Origin: Chlorobium ferrooxidans DSM 13031
GTDB taxonomy: Bacteria; Bacteroidota; Chlorobiia; Chlorobiales; Chlorobiaceae
Direction of reading: 5' to 3'
DNA length: 59,181 nucleotides
NCBI RefSeq assembly: GCF_000168715.1
Contig: NZ_AASE01000017.1
Coordinates: 1-59,181, forward strand
In this document: positions 27,289 through 35,907 of the stretch, one piece after another
How positions within the stretch are numbered: the stretch's first letter is position 1
Layout: every line of letters starts with the position of its first letter
Notes under the pieces: generated by a model
Told to the model about the DNA's origin: nothing
Seen by the model: the letters and a program-made list of their open reading frames with translations, nothing else
Databases searched by the model: none
Position numbers and translations under genes: made by a program

Positions 27289-29259
27289 ATGTCGAAAATA
27301 GGTGTATTCATTTGTCACTGCGGTGAAAATATCGCGGCGAAGGTTGATTGTACAAGACTTGCCTCAGCTCTGGGAGATCATCCCGGTGTAGCCTCTTCCA
27401 TCGAATACAAGTATTTCTGTTCCGACCCCGGTCAGGAGAGCGTCAAAAAAGCGATACGCGACAACAATCTTACCGGTGTCGTCGTGGCGGCCTGCTCTCC
27501 GAGAATGCATGAGGCAACCTTCCGCAAGGCCTGCGCCGAGGCTGGTCTGAACCCCTACATGTGTGAAATCGCCAACATCCGCGAACAGTGTTCATGGGTA
27601 CACAATGATGGTGAAAAAGCTACCGACAAGGCCATTGACATTGTGCGATCAATGGTTGAGAAGGTAAAACGCAACAATACCCTGCAGCCCATCGAGGTTC
27701 CGGTTACGCGCCGGGCGCTGGTTATCGGCGGCGGTATTGCCGGTATCCAGGCTGCGCTTGATATTGCCAATGCCGGTCAGGAGGTTGTGCTGGTTGAACG
27801 CGAGCCCTCTCTCGGCGGCCATATGGCCCAGCTTTCGGAAACATTCCCGACACTTGACTGCTCGCAGTGCATCATGACCCCGAGAATGGTTGAAGCGGCC
27901 CAGCATCCCAAGATCCGCCTGCTTACCTATGCCGAAATCGAGAGTGTTGACGGCTACATCGGCAACTTCCAGGTGAAGGTTCGCCTGAAGGCCCGCTATG
28001 TCAACAAGAGCACCTGTACCGGGTGCGGAGAGTGTATAACCAAGTGTCCATCAAAAAAAATCGCAAGCGAGTTCGACTGCGGAATCGGCAGAAGAACAGC
28101 AATCTACACCCCTTTTGCCCAGGCAGTCCCCAATATTCCGGTCATCGACAAGAACAACTGCACCTACTTTAAAAACGGCAAGTGCAAAATCTGCGTCAAG
28201 AGCTGCCCGCTCGACTGTATCGACTTCGAGATGCAGGATGAGTTTGAGGATCTGGAGATCGGAGCCATCGTGGTTGCGACCGGATTTCAGGTTCAGAATA
28301 ATGCCCTGTACGGCGAGTATGGATACGGAAAATATCAGGATGTTATTAACGGCCTCCAGTTTGAGCGCCTGGCCTCCGCCAGCGGTCCGACAGCCGGAAA
28401 AATCCAGCGCCCTTCAGATGGAAAAGAGCCGGAGACGGTCGTCTTTATCCAGTGTGCCGGATCACGCGACCCCTCCAAAGGGGTAAAGTACTGCTCCAAG
28501 ATCTGCTGCATGTATACCGCCAAACATGCCATGCTCTACGCTCACAAGGTTCATGGGGGCAAGAGCCGGATCTTCTATATGGATATCCGCGCCGCCGGTA
28601 AGGGGTATGACGAGTTTACCCGACGGGCTATTGAGGAGGATGAGGCCGGCTATCTGCGCGGTCGAGTCAGCAAGGTGTGGCTCGAAAACGGCAAGCTGAT
28701 GGTGAGGGGAGTTGATACGCTGCTCGGCAAGCCGGTTGAAATTGCCGCTGATATGGTGGTTCTTGCTACAGCCATGATTGCCCAGCCTGATGCCAAGGAG
28801 TTTGCCAAAACCATCGGTATCGGCTATGATGAGTACGGGTTCTTCAATGAAGCACACCTCAAGCTTCGTCCGGTTGAGTCGTCAACCGCCGGAATCTACC
28901 TTGCCGGAGCATGCCAGTCTCCGAAAGATATTCCCGATTCGGTTGCCCAGGCATCGGCATCGGCAGCCAAGGTGCTTGCGCTCTTCAGCAAGGAGAAGCT
29001 TGAGCGTGAACCGGTTATTGCCGTAAACAACGAGTCGACCTGCGCCGGGTGCTGGGGTTGTGTGCTTGCCTGTCCCTACGATGCGATCGAGAAAAAGGAT
29101 ATCAAGGACCGCTCCGGAAAGGTTATCAAACGGGTTGCATCGGTCAATCCCGGCCTCTGCCAGGGATGCGGAACATGCGTCACCTTCTGCCGCTCGAACA
29201 GCATCGATCTGGCAGGATTTACCGAAAAACAGATCTTTGCTGAAGTAATGGGTCTCTGA
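27289..29259 (+). CDS. hdrA: HdrA-like flavin/iron-sulfur subunit
   Basis: A 656-residue HdrA. The N-terminal part (FICHCGENIAAKVD, AACSPRMHEATFRKA) holds the unusual HdrA cysteines; the FAD loop RALVIGGGIAGIQAALDIA starts near 140 and continues VLVEREPSLGGHMAQLSETF and SQCIMTPRM. Ferredoxin motifs are CTGCGECITKCP near 242, CKICVKSCPLDC near 298, CAGCWGCVLACP near 584 and CQGCGTCVTFC near 623, the last lacking a final Pro. In Hdr complexes the HdrA FAD bifurcates electrons. A full set of cofactor sites suggests it can bifurcate here, passing electrons to ferredoxin and to HdrCB. The next gene encodes its usual partner, MvhD. Confidence 0.94.
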   Translation: MSKIGVFICHCGENIAAKVDCTRLASALGDHPGVASSIEYKYFCSDPGQESVKKAIRDNNLTGVVVAACSPRMHEATFRKACAEAGLNPYMCEIANIREQCSWVHNDGEKATDKAIDIVRSMVEKVKRNNTLQPIEVPVTRRALVIGGGIAGIQAALDIANAGQEVVLVEREPSLGGHMAQLSETFPTLDCSQCIMTPRMVEAAQHPKIRLLTYAEIESVDGYIGNFQVKVRLKARYVNKSTCTGCGECITKCPSKKIASEFDCGIGRRTAIYTPFAQAVPNIPVIDKNNCTYFKNGKCKICVKSCPLDCIDFEMQDEFEDLEIGAIVVATGFQVQNNALYGEYGYGKYQDVINGLQFERLASASGPTAGKIQRPSDGKEPETVVFIQCAGSRDPSKGVKYCSKICCMYTAKHAMLYAHKVHGGKSRIFYMDIRAAGKGYDEFTRRAIEEDEAGYLRGRVSKVWLENGKLMVRGVDTLLGKPVEIAADMVVLATAMIAQPDAKEFAKTIGIGYDEYGFFNEAHLKLRPVESSTAGIYLAGACQSPKDIPDSVAQASASAAKVLALFSKEKLEREPVIAVNNESTCAGCWGCVLACPYDAIEKKDIKDRSGKVIKRVASVNPGLCQGCGTCVTFCRSNSIDLAGFTEKQIFAEVMGL

Positions 29260-29312
29260 AAAGAGGCACTCTTTTTCGTGAATGAACAGAAATTTGCTAC
29301 AGGAGTAAGCTG

Positions 29313-29762
29313 ATGAGTGAACCATTTGAACCGAAAATTACGGCTTTTGTCTGCACCTACTGTACCTATGCCGGAGCTGATCTGGCGGGAACCAGCAGGC
29401 TGAAGTATGCACCCAATGTGCGTATTATCCGGCTTCCCTGCACCGGAAGGATAAGTCCGATGTTTATTCTCAAGGCCCTGCAAAAAGGGGCCGACGGCAT
29501 TCTCATAAGCGGCTGCCACCCCGGTGACTGTCACTTCACCCACGGCAACTATCACGCCCGGCGCCGCTGGATGGTTTTTCGCGCCCTGCTCTCCTTTACC
29601 GGTATTCCCGAGGAGAGGATCAAGTACTCATGGATCAGTGCTGCCGAGGGTCTCAAGTTTGCCGATCTCATCAACAATATCACTGAAGATATCCGTAAAC
29701 TCGGTCCGTTTGATCAGTACCACAAATTGATCGAAGAGACCCAGGCCCAGGCTTCACTCTAA
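29313..29762 (+). CDS. flxD: MvhD/FlxD-type electron-transfer subunit
   Basis: A 149-residue protein of the hydrogenase delta (MvhD/FrhD) family. It shows FVCTYCTYAGADLAGTSRLK, then RIIRLPCTGRISPMFILKAL, GADGILISGCHPGDCHFTHG and NYHARRRWMVFRALLSFTGI. The Cys in CTYC, LPC, and GCHPGDC bind a [2Fe-2S] cluster. In Mvh-Hdr complexes it passes electrons from the input module to HdrA. No hydrogenase gene follows; instead Fe-S and flavin subunits do, so the input here should be NAD(P)H. AGGAG precedes the ATG. Confidence 0.92.
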   Translation: MSEPFEPKITAFVCTYCTYAGADLAGTSRLKYAPNVRIIRLPCTGRISPMFILKALQKGADGILISGCHPGDCHFTHGNYHARRRWMVFRALLSFTGIPEERIKYSWISAAEGLKFADLINNITEDIRKLGPFDQYHKLIEETQAQASL

Positions 29763-29778
29763 TAATCAACATTACGCA

Positions 29779-30609
29779 ATGAGTATCGAGCAACAATACA
29801 GAACGAGGGCAAAAGAGCTTCTTTCAGCCGGTGAGGTGAAAATGGTTATCGGTTATGGTGCGGGCACTACCGCTGAGCGCCGTCGTCCCATTTTTATCAC
29901 CTCTCCTGATGAGACCGAACGGCTTGTGCTGGACAGTGCCTGCATCGCCAACCTCTCCGGTTATCTGGTTACCGAAGGGCTCCTGAGCGATGAGAAGCGT
30001 GTCGCTGTTTTTCTCCGCCCCGAAGGTATCCGCGCCCTGAATGTGCTGGCTGCCGAGGCCCAGCTTGATCCGCTGCAGGTCGTCATTATCGGATTTGACC
30101 TTCCAAAGGGGGAGCTGAAGTCGCTCCAGGGCAGTTCGGTCGATGATTTTACCGATCTTCTCGGTGCACTGAAGGAGAGCACTCCTGATGTTGACGGCAG
30201 GGAGCTGCTGGAAAAGATTGAGAAGATGAGCCCCGAGGAGCGCTTTGCCTTCTGGCAGGAGGAGTTTTCAAAGTGCATCAAGTGCTATGCCTGTCGCCAG
30301 GCATGCCCGATGTGCTACTGCCGCCGCTGTATTGTGGACAGCAATCAGCCGCAGTGGGTCAACACCTCATCCCATACACTCGGAAATTTCGAATGGAATA
30401 TCGTCCGGGCATTTCACCTCTCCGGCCGGTGCGTAGAGTGCGGCAACTGTGACAGGGCCTGCCCGGTCAACATTCCGCTCCGCCTCATCAACCGGAAGAT
30501 GGCCCAGGAGGTGCTGGACTCTTTCAACCATTTCGCCGGTACCAGCAAAACCCAGGAACCGGTGCTTGCAAGTTTCAAAAAGGACGATTCCGAGACATTC
30601 ATTCTCTAA
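29779..30609 (+). CDS. FlxC-like 4Fe-4S dicluster subunit
   Basis: A 276-residue protein whose N-terminal 150 residues form an FdhB/FrhB-like domain without cofactors I can identify (EVKMVIGYGAGTTAERRRPI, KRVAVFLRPEGIRALNVLAA). The C-terminal part binds Fe-S clusters: KCIKCYACRQACPMCYCRRC near 168, with two extra cysteines, and CVECGNCDRACPVNIPLRL near 220. It lies between FlxD-like and FlxB-like genes with gaps of 13-16 bases. The name follows the FlxABCD scheme by position and architecture; B and C might be named the other way. Confidence 0.82.
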   Translation: MSIEQQYRTRAKELLSAGEVKMVIGYGAGTTAERRRPIFITSPDETERLVLDSACIANLSGYLVTEGLLSDEKRVAVFLRPEGIRALNVLAAEAQLDPLQVVIIGFDLPKGELKSLQGSSVDDFTDLLGALKESTPDVDGRELLEKIEKMSPEERFAFWQEEFSKCIKCYACRQACPMCYCRRCIVDSNQPQWVNTSSHTLGNFEWNIVRAFHLSGRCVECGNCDRACPVNIPLRLINRKMAQEVLDSFNHFAGTSKTQEPVLASFKKDDSETFIL

Positions 30610-30622
30610 GTAACCAACGCGT

Positions 30623-31636
30623 ATGACTAAAATCCTTTTTACCGATAAACTGGACAGTTGTGTCGAACGATGGCGCTCGGCAGGCATGACGGTAATCGGT
30701 CCTGTTCAGAGGGCCAACAGTTCGGTATACGACGCGGTTAAATCCGCTTCGGAGCTTGATCTCAATCTGGTTCTCACCGACCGTTCAATCAAGGAGCTCT
30801 TCTTTCCGCAGAGCGAACCGATGTTGCGTTACGCCATTACCAAAGCGGAAATCAACACTGATGAGTTCCTCCCCCCTTCCGGCCCCCGCATCATCTTCGG
30901 CGCACGGGCGTGTGATGCTTCAGGACTCGCTATCGACGATCCGCTGTTCGGATGGGATTACAAGGACGAGTACTGGTTTCAGCGGCGCAACGAGTCGGTG
31001 ATTGTGACCATCGCCTGTACCAAAGCCGACGAGTTCTGCATGTGCACCTCCCTGAAGCTTTCGCCTGACAGCACCAAAGGTTCCGATATCCTGCTGCGTC
31101 CCCTTGAGAACAATAAAGGGTGGCAGGTTGAGGAGCTGACAGATCGCGGACGCGAAGCGTTCAAGAGCGTTGCCGACCTGCTTCAGGAGGGTTCCGATCC
31201 CGCAGCTGCTACCGTCACGGTACCGGAAAAGTTCAACGCCGATGCCTGTGCCGAGTGGCTGAAAAACCCTGAAAACTTCGAGAGCCGGTTCTGGAAGGAG
31301 ATTTCGGCCCGGTGTATCGGCTGCGGCTCCTGTACCTACCTCTGTCCGACCTGTCACTGTTTTGACATCCAGGACGAAGGGGGCAGTTTTGAGGGTATCA
31401 GACGCAAAAACTGGGACAGCTGCTCCTTTGCACTCTTTACCATGCATACATCGGGTCATAACCCCCGCTCAACGCAGTCTGCCCGCTGGCGCCAGCGCAT
31501 CATGCACAAGTTCAACTATTTTCCCGGGAAGTTCAGTGCAAACAGCTGCAGCGGATGCGGCCGATGCACCAGAGAGTGCCCGGTTGACATGGGAATAACA
31601 GAAACTTTACAAGAGATCTCAAAATTATCGCAGTGA
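30623..31636 (+). CDS. FlxB/HydB-like 4Fe-4S dicluster subunit
   Basis: The 337-residue protein resembles sulfhydrogenase beta (HydB) and sulfite reductase subunit A (AsrA): FGARACDASGLAIDDPLFGW and FCMCTSLKLSPDSTKGSDIL precede two clusters, CIGCGSCTYLCPTCHCFD near 232 and CSGCGRCTRECPVDMGIT near 313. HydB-type subunits carry electrons between the flavin subunit and the rest of the complex. The last codons overlap the GTG start of the flavin subunit (GTGA), so the two are translated together. Confidence 0.88.
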   Translation: MTKILFTDKLDSCVERWRSAGMTVIGPVQRANSSVYDAVKSASELDLNLVLTDRSIKELFFPQSEPMLRYAITKAEINTDEFLPPSGPRIIFGARACDASGLAIDDPLFGWDYKDEYWFQRRNESVIVTIACTKADEFCMCTSLKLSPDSTKGSDILLRPLENNKGWQVEELTDRGREAFKSVADLLQEGSDPAAATVTVPEKFNADACAEWLKNPENFESRFWKEISARCIGCGSCTYLCPTCHCFDIQDEGGSFEGIRRKNWDSCSFALFTMHTSGHNPRSTQSARWRQRIMHKFNYFPGKFSANSCSGCGRCTRECPVDMGITETLQEISKLSQ

Positions 31637-32499
31637 CAGAAAACAACCACAACGCGGCACAGAACATCTACAAGCCGGCCACCATGAAAATCGTCGACCG
31701 CCGCGACGAAGCGCCCGGTGTAAGAACCATGAAGCTGGAGTTTCAGGACCCGGCCGATCATGAGCTCTTCAAGGAGACCTACCGTACCGGCATGTTCGGT
31801 CTCTACGGTGTTTACGGAGAGGGCGAGAGCACCTTCTGCGTGGCAAGTCCGGAGACCCGCAAGGAGTACATCGAGTGCACATTTCGTGAGTCGGGGAGAG
31901 TAACCTCGGCGCTTGCGCGCGCCGATATCGGCGACCTTGTAACCTTCCGGGGGCCTTACGGCAACCGCTTTCCGCTTGAGGAGTTCTACGGCAAGAACCT
32001 GCTCTTCATAGCCGGAGGTATTGCCCTTCCTCCCACCAGAAGCGTTATCTGGTCATGCCTTGACCAGCGCGAGAAATTCGGCAAGGTGACCATTGTCTAT
32101 GGCGCCCGCACCGTAGCTGATCTGGTTTACAAGCATGAACTTGAGGAGTGGATGCAGCGCGACGATGTGGAGCTGGTACTGGCGGTTGATCCGGGTGGAG
32201 AGTCGCCCGACTGGAAGCATCGTATCGGATTTGTGCCGACCGTGCTTGAAGAGGCTGCTCCATCGCCCGACAACTGTGTTGCCGTGCTCTGCGGGCCGCC
32301 CATCATGATCAAGTTCACCCTGATTTCGCTCAAAAAGCTCGGCTTTGATGAGTCAAATGTCTATACAACCCTTGAAAACCGAATGAAGTGCGGACTCGGC
32401 AAATGCGGCCGCTGCAATGTCGGTTCAATCTATGTCTGCAAGGAGGGACCGGTATTCACGGCTGAAGAGGTCTCCCGCATGCCGGCTGCTGATCTGTAA
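31633..32499 (+). CDS. flxA: FlxA/HydG-like FAD/NAD(P)H-binding subunit
   Basis: A 288-residue ferredoxin-NADP reductase-fold protein. The FAD part has PGVRTMKLEFQDP, then YGVYGEGESTFCVASP; the NAD(P) part has LLFIAGGIALPPTRSVIW, VTIVYGARTVADLVYKHELE and AVLCGPPIMIKFTLISLKKL. The C-terminal CGLGKCGRCNVGSIYVC binds [2Fe-2S]. Pyrimidine synthesis PyrK and sulfhydrogenase gamma share this layout. It is the electron entry point of the complex, taking hydride from NADH or NADPH. Start is GTG overlapping the previous stop. The operon ends after it with the terminator at 32531-32570. Confidence 0.92.
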   Translation: MTENNHNAAQNIYKPATMKIVDRRDEAPGVRTMKLEFQDPADHELFKETYRTGMFGLYGVYGEGESTFCVASPETRKEYIECTFRESGRVTSALARADIGDLVTFRGPYGNRFPLEEFYGKNLLFIAGGIALPPTRSVIWSCLDQREKFGKVTIVYGARTVADLVYKHELEEWMQRDDVELVLAVDPGGESPDWKHRIGFVPTVLEEAAPSPDNCVAVLCGPPIMIKFTLISLKKLGFDESNVYTTLENRMKCGLGKCGRCNVGSIYVCKEGPVFTAEEVSRMPAADL

Positions 32500-32512
32500 C
32501 CGTAAAAGCAAG

Positions 32513-34123
32513 TCAAGAGAGCATTACCCTGAAAAACCGGTCCGGCTGATGAAAATCGGCCGGTTTTTTCGGATTGTTCCACCAGGGAAAGAGTCCGTAC
32601 TCCCCCCTTCCCGTTGACAGAGCGCACTGCAGGGAGAGTCTCCCGCCAGCAAGAAAGGGTTGCAGCAGAGCGTAGGTGAACTCCAGACCGAACACCGCCT
32701 CATCATGTACCTGCTGCAAACCGCGATTCCAGGGATCCGCCGAAAGTTCGGTGTACCCCACCGCCCTTTTTCTCGGCCCCTCAAATCGTAGCGCCACCCA
32801 GTGCCCTTCCGGTGTCATTTCAAATTCAAGATATCCCTCTCCGGCACCCCCTTCACCGATAAAGAGTTCGGAGACCCCATACTGCCACAAACCGTCAACA
32901 AAAGTGCCCCCATGGCCGGTTTTGGGCGGTTTACAGGCAAAGAGTTCCGGGTCGGTGTGCATGGTTGTCCAGCGAAGAAAGGGAGCTTCGGGATCGGAGG
33001 CTCCATCAGCAAGTGAACGGAGCTGAGTCACCTTAACAAAAGCCGTGGCAGGCAGCTCACGATCAAGAGCGGAGTAGCCGACAATCGGGCCGTTGAGGAG
33101 AGTCCGGGGAAAGTGCGGCGGCAAAGGATCATCATCATCCGGGCAGGAGAGAAGTCCGGCCCACCCTTTAGCGGGATCACTCCGGTCCGGCTTACAGTCG
33201 ACACCACAGGAGTCAAGCAGTGTTTGCTCAAAACGTCCGATGCACTGCACTTCAAGATCGAGAGTGATACCGGCTTGCTCCAGGGCGACGGATTTCATGC
33301 GCGAGGCTAACCGGAGCACATCAACAGCCGTTGCTCCTCCCGTGTTGTAGATAAAGTTGGCATGATGCCGACTGACCATGGCACCGCCTTCAACGGCGCC
33401 CTTGAAGCCGAGCTCCTCAAAAATCCTGCCGCTTGAACGGCCGGCCTCATAGTTGTTCTTGAAGGTGGATCCGCAGCTCGGATAATCGAAATGATGCTTT
33501 TGAGCCCGCTCCAGCTCATGCGCCTGCATCTGACGCCGGATCTCCTCCTGCCGGTTCTGTGCGGGAAAACGGAGCAAAACCGCAATCACAATTTCCGGGT
33601 TCTCCATCAGGGAGGTATGCTTGTAGCCGTGAAAGACCTCTTCGGGCGGCTTCCAGGAGAGCCGGCCGTCCAGCGAGAGCGTCAGAATCCCTGCGGTGAT
33701 CACTGAAACTTCGCCGCCGAAACAGCGGGCATTCATTCTGACGGTTGATCCTATCTGACCGGGAAGACGGTAGAGCCACTCCCCGCCGCTCCTTGCGCTT
33801 TTCAGCAGCTCTTCGGCAATAAGGGTGTTGTCAGCTCCCGCTTCACAGAGGAGCTCCTCTTCAGAGAGCCAGCTGATCCTCTGCATCCCTTCAAGAGAGA
33901 GTACAATCCCGGGAAAATCCTCATCGGAAAAGATGATGTTGCTCCCTTTTCCCATAATGGCAAGAGGAAGCCGGTGCTCGCGGTTCCAGAAGAGAAGCGC
34001 TGCAAGATCAGCGATGCTTTCGGGCCGGGCAAGATAACGGGCTGTGCCGCCAATGGCATAATAGCCCCGCTCCCTGAGTGGGACATTGGATTCGAAAAAA
34101 GAGGGCAGGATTAACTCACGCAT
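32513..34123 (-). CDS. MurB-like FAD protein fused to a DOMON/CBM9-like domain
   Basis: 536 residues in one frame. Residues 1-300 are MurB: YYAIGGTARYLARPESIADL, MGKGSNIIFSDEDFPGIVLS, LYRLPGQIGSTVRMNARCFG, CGSTFKNN (catalytic Ser), GRIFEELGFKGAVEGGAMVS and HHANFIYNTGGATAVDVLRL. MurB reduces UDP-GlcNAc-enolpyruvate to UDP-MurNAc. The LPGQIGSTVRMNARCFG loop departs from the common IPGTVGGAVxMNAG form. Residues 310-536 form a second domain, with PFLRWTTMHTDPELFACKPP, GLWQYGVSELFIGEGGAGEG and YLEFEMTPEGHWVALRFEGP, in the style of DOMON-like CBM9 proteins. The fusion is unusual, and a paralogue of cell-wall MurB is possible. The start ATG has no strong site. Confidence 0.8.
   Translation of the reverse strand: MRELILPSFFESNVPLRERGYYAIGGTARYLARPESIADLAALLFWNREHRLPLAIMGKGSNIIFSDEDFPGIVLSLEGMQRISWLSEEELLCEAGADNTLIAEELLKSARSGGEWLYRLPGQIGSTVRMNARCFGGEVSVITAGILTLSLDGRLSWKPPEEVFHGYKHTSLMENPEIVIAVLLRFPAQNRQEEIRRQMQAHELERAQKHHFDYPSCGSTFKNNYEAGRSSGRIFEELGFKGAVEGGAMVSRHHANFIYNTGGATAVDVLRLASRMKSVALEQAGITLDLEVQCIGRFEQTLLDSCGVDCKPDRSDPAKGWAGLLSCPDDDDPLPPHFPRTLLNGPIVGYSALDRELPATAFVKVTQLRSLADGASDPEAPFLRWTTMHTDPELFACKPPKTGHGGTFVDGLWQYGVSELFIGEGGAGEGYLEFEMTPEGHWVALRFEGPRKRAVGYTELSADPWNRGLQQVHDEAVFGLEFTYALLQPFLAGGRLSLQCALSTGRGEYGLFPWWNNPKKPADFHQPDRFFRVMLS
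32531..32570. terminator. bidirectional intrinsic terminator
   Basis: GAAAAACCGG (32531-32540) pairs with CCGGTTTTTT (32560-32569), and TCCG/CGG can add to the stem. It gives T6 on the plus strand, 32 bases after the flxA stop, and T5 on the minus strand, where it lies within the last 20 codons of the MurB-like gene. It should end the Hdr/Flx operon. Confidence 0.75.
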
Positions 34124-34334
34124 GGCAACTGCGATAGGGAGAAATCATTACAAGGGCACGCCGGACTTTGGACAGTAACATAACCATACGGAAAGAATTC
34201 AGCAATCCAACAGTTATAATCCTCAGCAGGAAAACAAATAAAGAGCACTTTCAGATATATTCCATATTTTCTTCCCGCTCAGCAAAAAGAGCGAACTGTT
34301 CCTTACCAGCATCAGCACACCTTAAAGAAACACC

Positions 34335-34787
34335 ATGCCTGAAAACAACAGCCGACAGGTTAATTTTGCGCTTGTCCAGATTACAACCGAGCAGCTTGAT
34401 CTCTCTATGGATCTCTATAGTGAGGAAAAACCGGTAACCATGAGTGCCGGTCTCGATTTTGGCATACAGAGCAGCCAGAACCTGCTTAAAGTGCTCTTTA
34501 AAACCACCTTTCACCAGGAGAATATCCCCTTCATCACCATTGAAGCCGGATGTGTCTTTGCCATTGACCCTGAATCCTGGAACCTTTTCTGCAGCGAAGA
34601 GCAGGGCTTTTTAACGCTTCCAAAAAACTTTGCCGGCCATCTCGCAACACTCACTTCAGGTGCGGCTCGGGGAATATTGCACAGCAGGACTGAAAATACG
34701 CCGATGAACCGCTTTTTCATTCCTGTCAGCAACATCGACGAGATGATACCGGGCAATCTCTCCCTGCCTCTTAACTCCGAGGCCTGA
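34335..34787 (+). CDS. SecB-like small protein (150 aa), function unknown
   Basis: A soluble 150-residue protein with alternating strands (VNFALVQITTEQLDLSM, AGLDFGIQSSQNLLKVLFKT, IPFITIEAGCVFAIDPE) then a helix region HLATLTSGAARGILHSRTEN and the tail MNRFFIPVSNIDEMIPGNL. The order of strands and the tail resemble SecB-type chaperone folds, some of which occur beside toxins. This is a fold-level impression, not a confident match. No toxin gene is adjacent. It stands divergent from the MurB-like gene with a 211-base gap in which I see nothing definite. Confidence 0.65.
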   Translation: MPENNSRQVNFALVQITTEQLDLSMDLYSEEKPVTMSAGLDFGIQSSQNLLKVLFKTTFHQENIPFITIEAGCVFAIDPESWNLFCSEEQGFLTLPKNFAGHLATLTSGAARGILHSRTENTPMNRFFIPVSNIDEMIPGNLSLPLNSEA

Positions 34788-34815
34788 ACAGGTAAACAAA
34801 CAGACGGGTAACCCT

Positions 34816-35394
34816 TTACGCTATCCGGGTAACCGTGCCGGGTTTTCTTGGTGCGGCATCCGGCCAGGGCAGGGCACTGTAACCGAAAACAGCTGAAGCA
34901 TAGGGTTGATGACCCTCCGGGAACCGCACGCCGATTTCAGCAAAAGTCTGGGGACCACCGGCACTCTGGTAGAGGATGATGGGTGAATGGACCCAGCAGG
35001 AAGCGATACCGAGGGAGGCGGCAGCAAGCAGCATATTTTCCATGGCGAGCACACAATCCTCCCTGGGAGCAACGGCATAGCTGTCGGCGGAGATGATGAG
35101 AAGCATCGGCGCATGGTAAAAGACATGATAACCATCCTTGGCTGCCGTTTCGCGGAGTGCTGCATTGTCAGAGTAGAGAAAAACATTTTTACACGCACTC
35201 TGCAAGGTTTCAAGCTTGTCGTGATGCTCGATTACCGTAAAATGCCATGGCTGCTGACCCATGGCACTCGGAGCATACTGTCCTGCCTGGAGAATGGTGT
35301 TCAGCGCATCTTCTTCAACCTGCCGCGGCTCGTAAGCGCGGATACTCCGTCGCCTGAGGATTGTTTCTATGGTATTGTTCATATCTCTGGTCAT
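34816..35394 (-). CDS. nitroreductase-family protein
   Basis: A 192-residue FMN oxidoreductase of the nitroreductase superfamily: ETILRRRSIRAYEPRQVEED (phosphate-binding Arg/Ser), AGQYAPSAMGQQPWHFTVIE and AMENMLLAAASLGIASCWVH. Sizes and motifs fit the short NADH-using types. GGGGGAG lies 8 bases before ATG 35394; a second ATG four codons later lacks one. It starts 5 bases after the stop of the next upstream gene and is clearly in one operon with it. Physiological acceptor unknown; not part of a cobalamin BluB pair by motif. Confidence 0.88.
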   Translation of the reverse strand: MTRDMNNTIETILRRRSIRAYEPRQVEEDALNTILQAGQYAPSAMGQQPWHFTVIEHHDKLETLQSACKNVFLYSDNAALRETAAKDGYHVFYHAPMLLIISADSYAVAPREDCVLAMENMLLAAASLGIASCWVHSPIILYQSAGGPQTFAEIGVRFPEGHQPYASAVFGYSALPWPDAAPRKPGTVTRIA

Positions 35395-35399
35395 TTTGG

Positions 35400-35708
35400 T
35401 TACTCCCCCTCTCCCACCGGCTCGGTTGATGTCGAAAGAAAACCTCTCCCCTGGGCAAAATAGATATAGACCGGTTTTTCGTTTCGCAGCACGTCAAGCA
35501 CACTCTGAAACATGGATGATGGCAGATGCATCAAGATAGTGCTTCCCGACTGGCTGTCATTTTCAAAAAGCATCCCCGGATCATTGAACCTGATGTAACC
35601 GGCGACAGCTCCACCTGGCCCGTAAAGTGCAATCTGGGCACGGTTGGTCTGATAGCCATCAGGAGAGCCATAGAGAAGAATGTGATAGTTTTTAACTTCA
35701 GTGGTCAT
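35400..35708 (-). CDS. hypothetical protein (102 aa) before nitroreductase
   Basis: A soluble small protein, strand-rich, starting MTTEVKNYHILLYGSPDGYQ, with RAQIALYGPGGAVAGYIRFN and KPVYIYFAQGRGFLSTSTEP. GGAG precedes the ATG by 7 bases. I recall families of similar small proteins of unknown function but cannot name one. It is the first gene of a two-gene operon with the nitroreductase and so may support it. Confidence 0.75.
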   Translation of the reverse strand: MTTEVKNYHILLYGSPDGYQTNRAQIALYGPGGAVAGYIRFNDPGMLFENDSQSGSTILMHLPSSMFQSVLDVLRNEKPVYIYFAQGRGFLSTSTEPVGEGE

Positions 35709-35907
35709 CGTTTTCTCCGGTTAATGGTTGACAGTTTTCTGTAAACGAATGCGGAGATTTAATAGTTTTACCTCCCTGAAAAGAGCTATAAAAAGCGTTC
35801 AGCACTCCGGAGTGGTATTCTGCAGGCTGGGCCATTTATCAGCTCTTGTACTTTGCTTTACAAATAACGATATTGCGGAATACTCCGGATATGCTGCCGG
35901 ACGTGCA

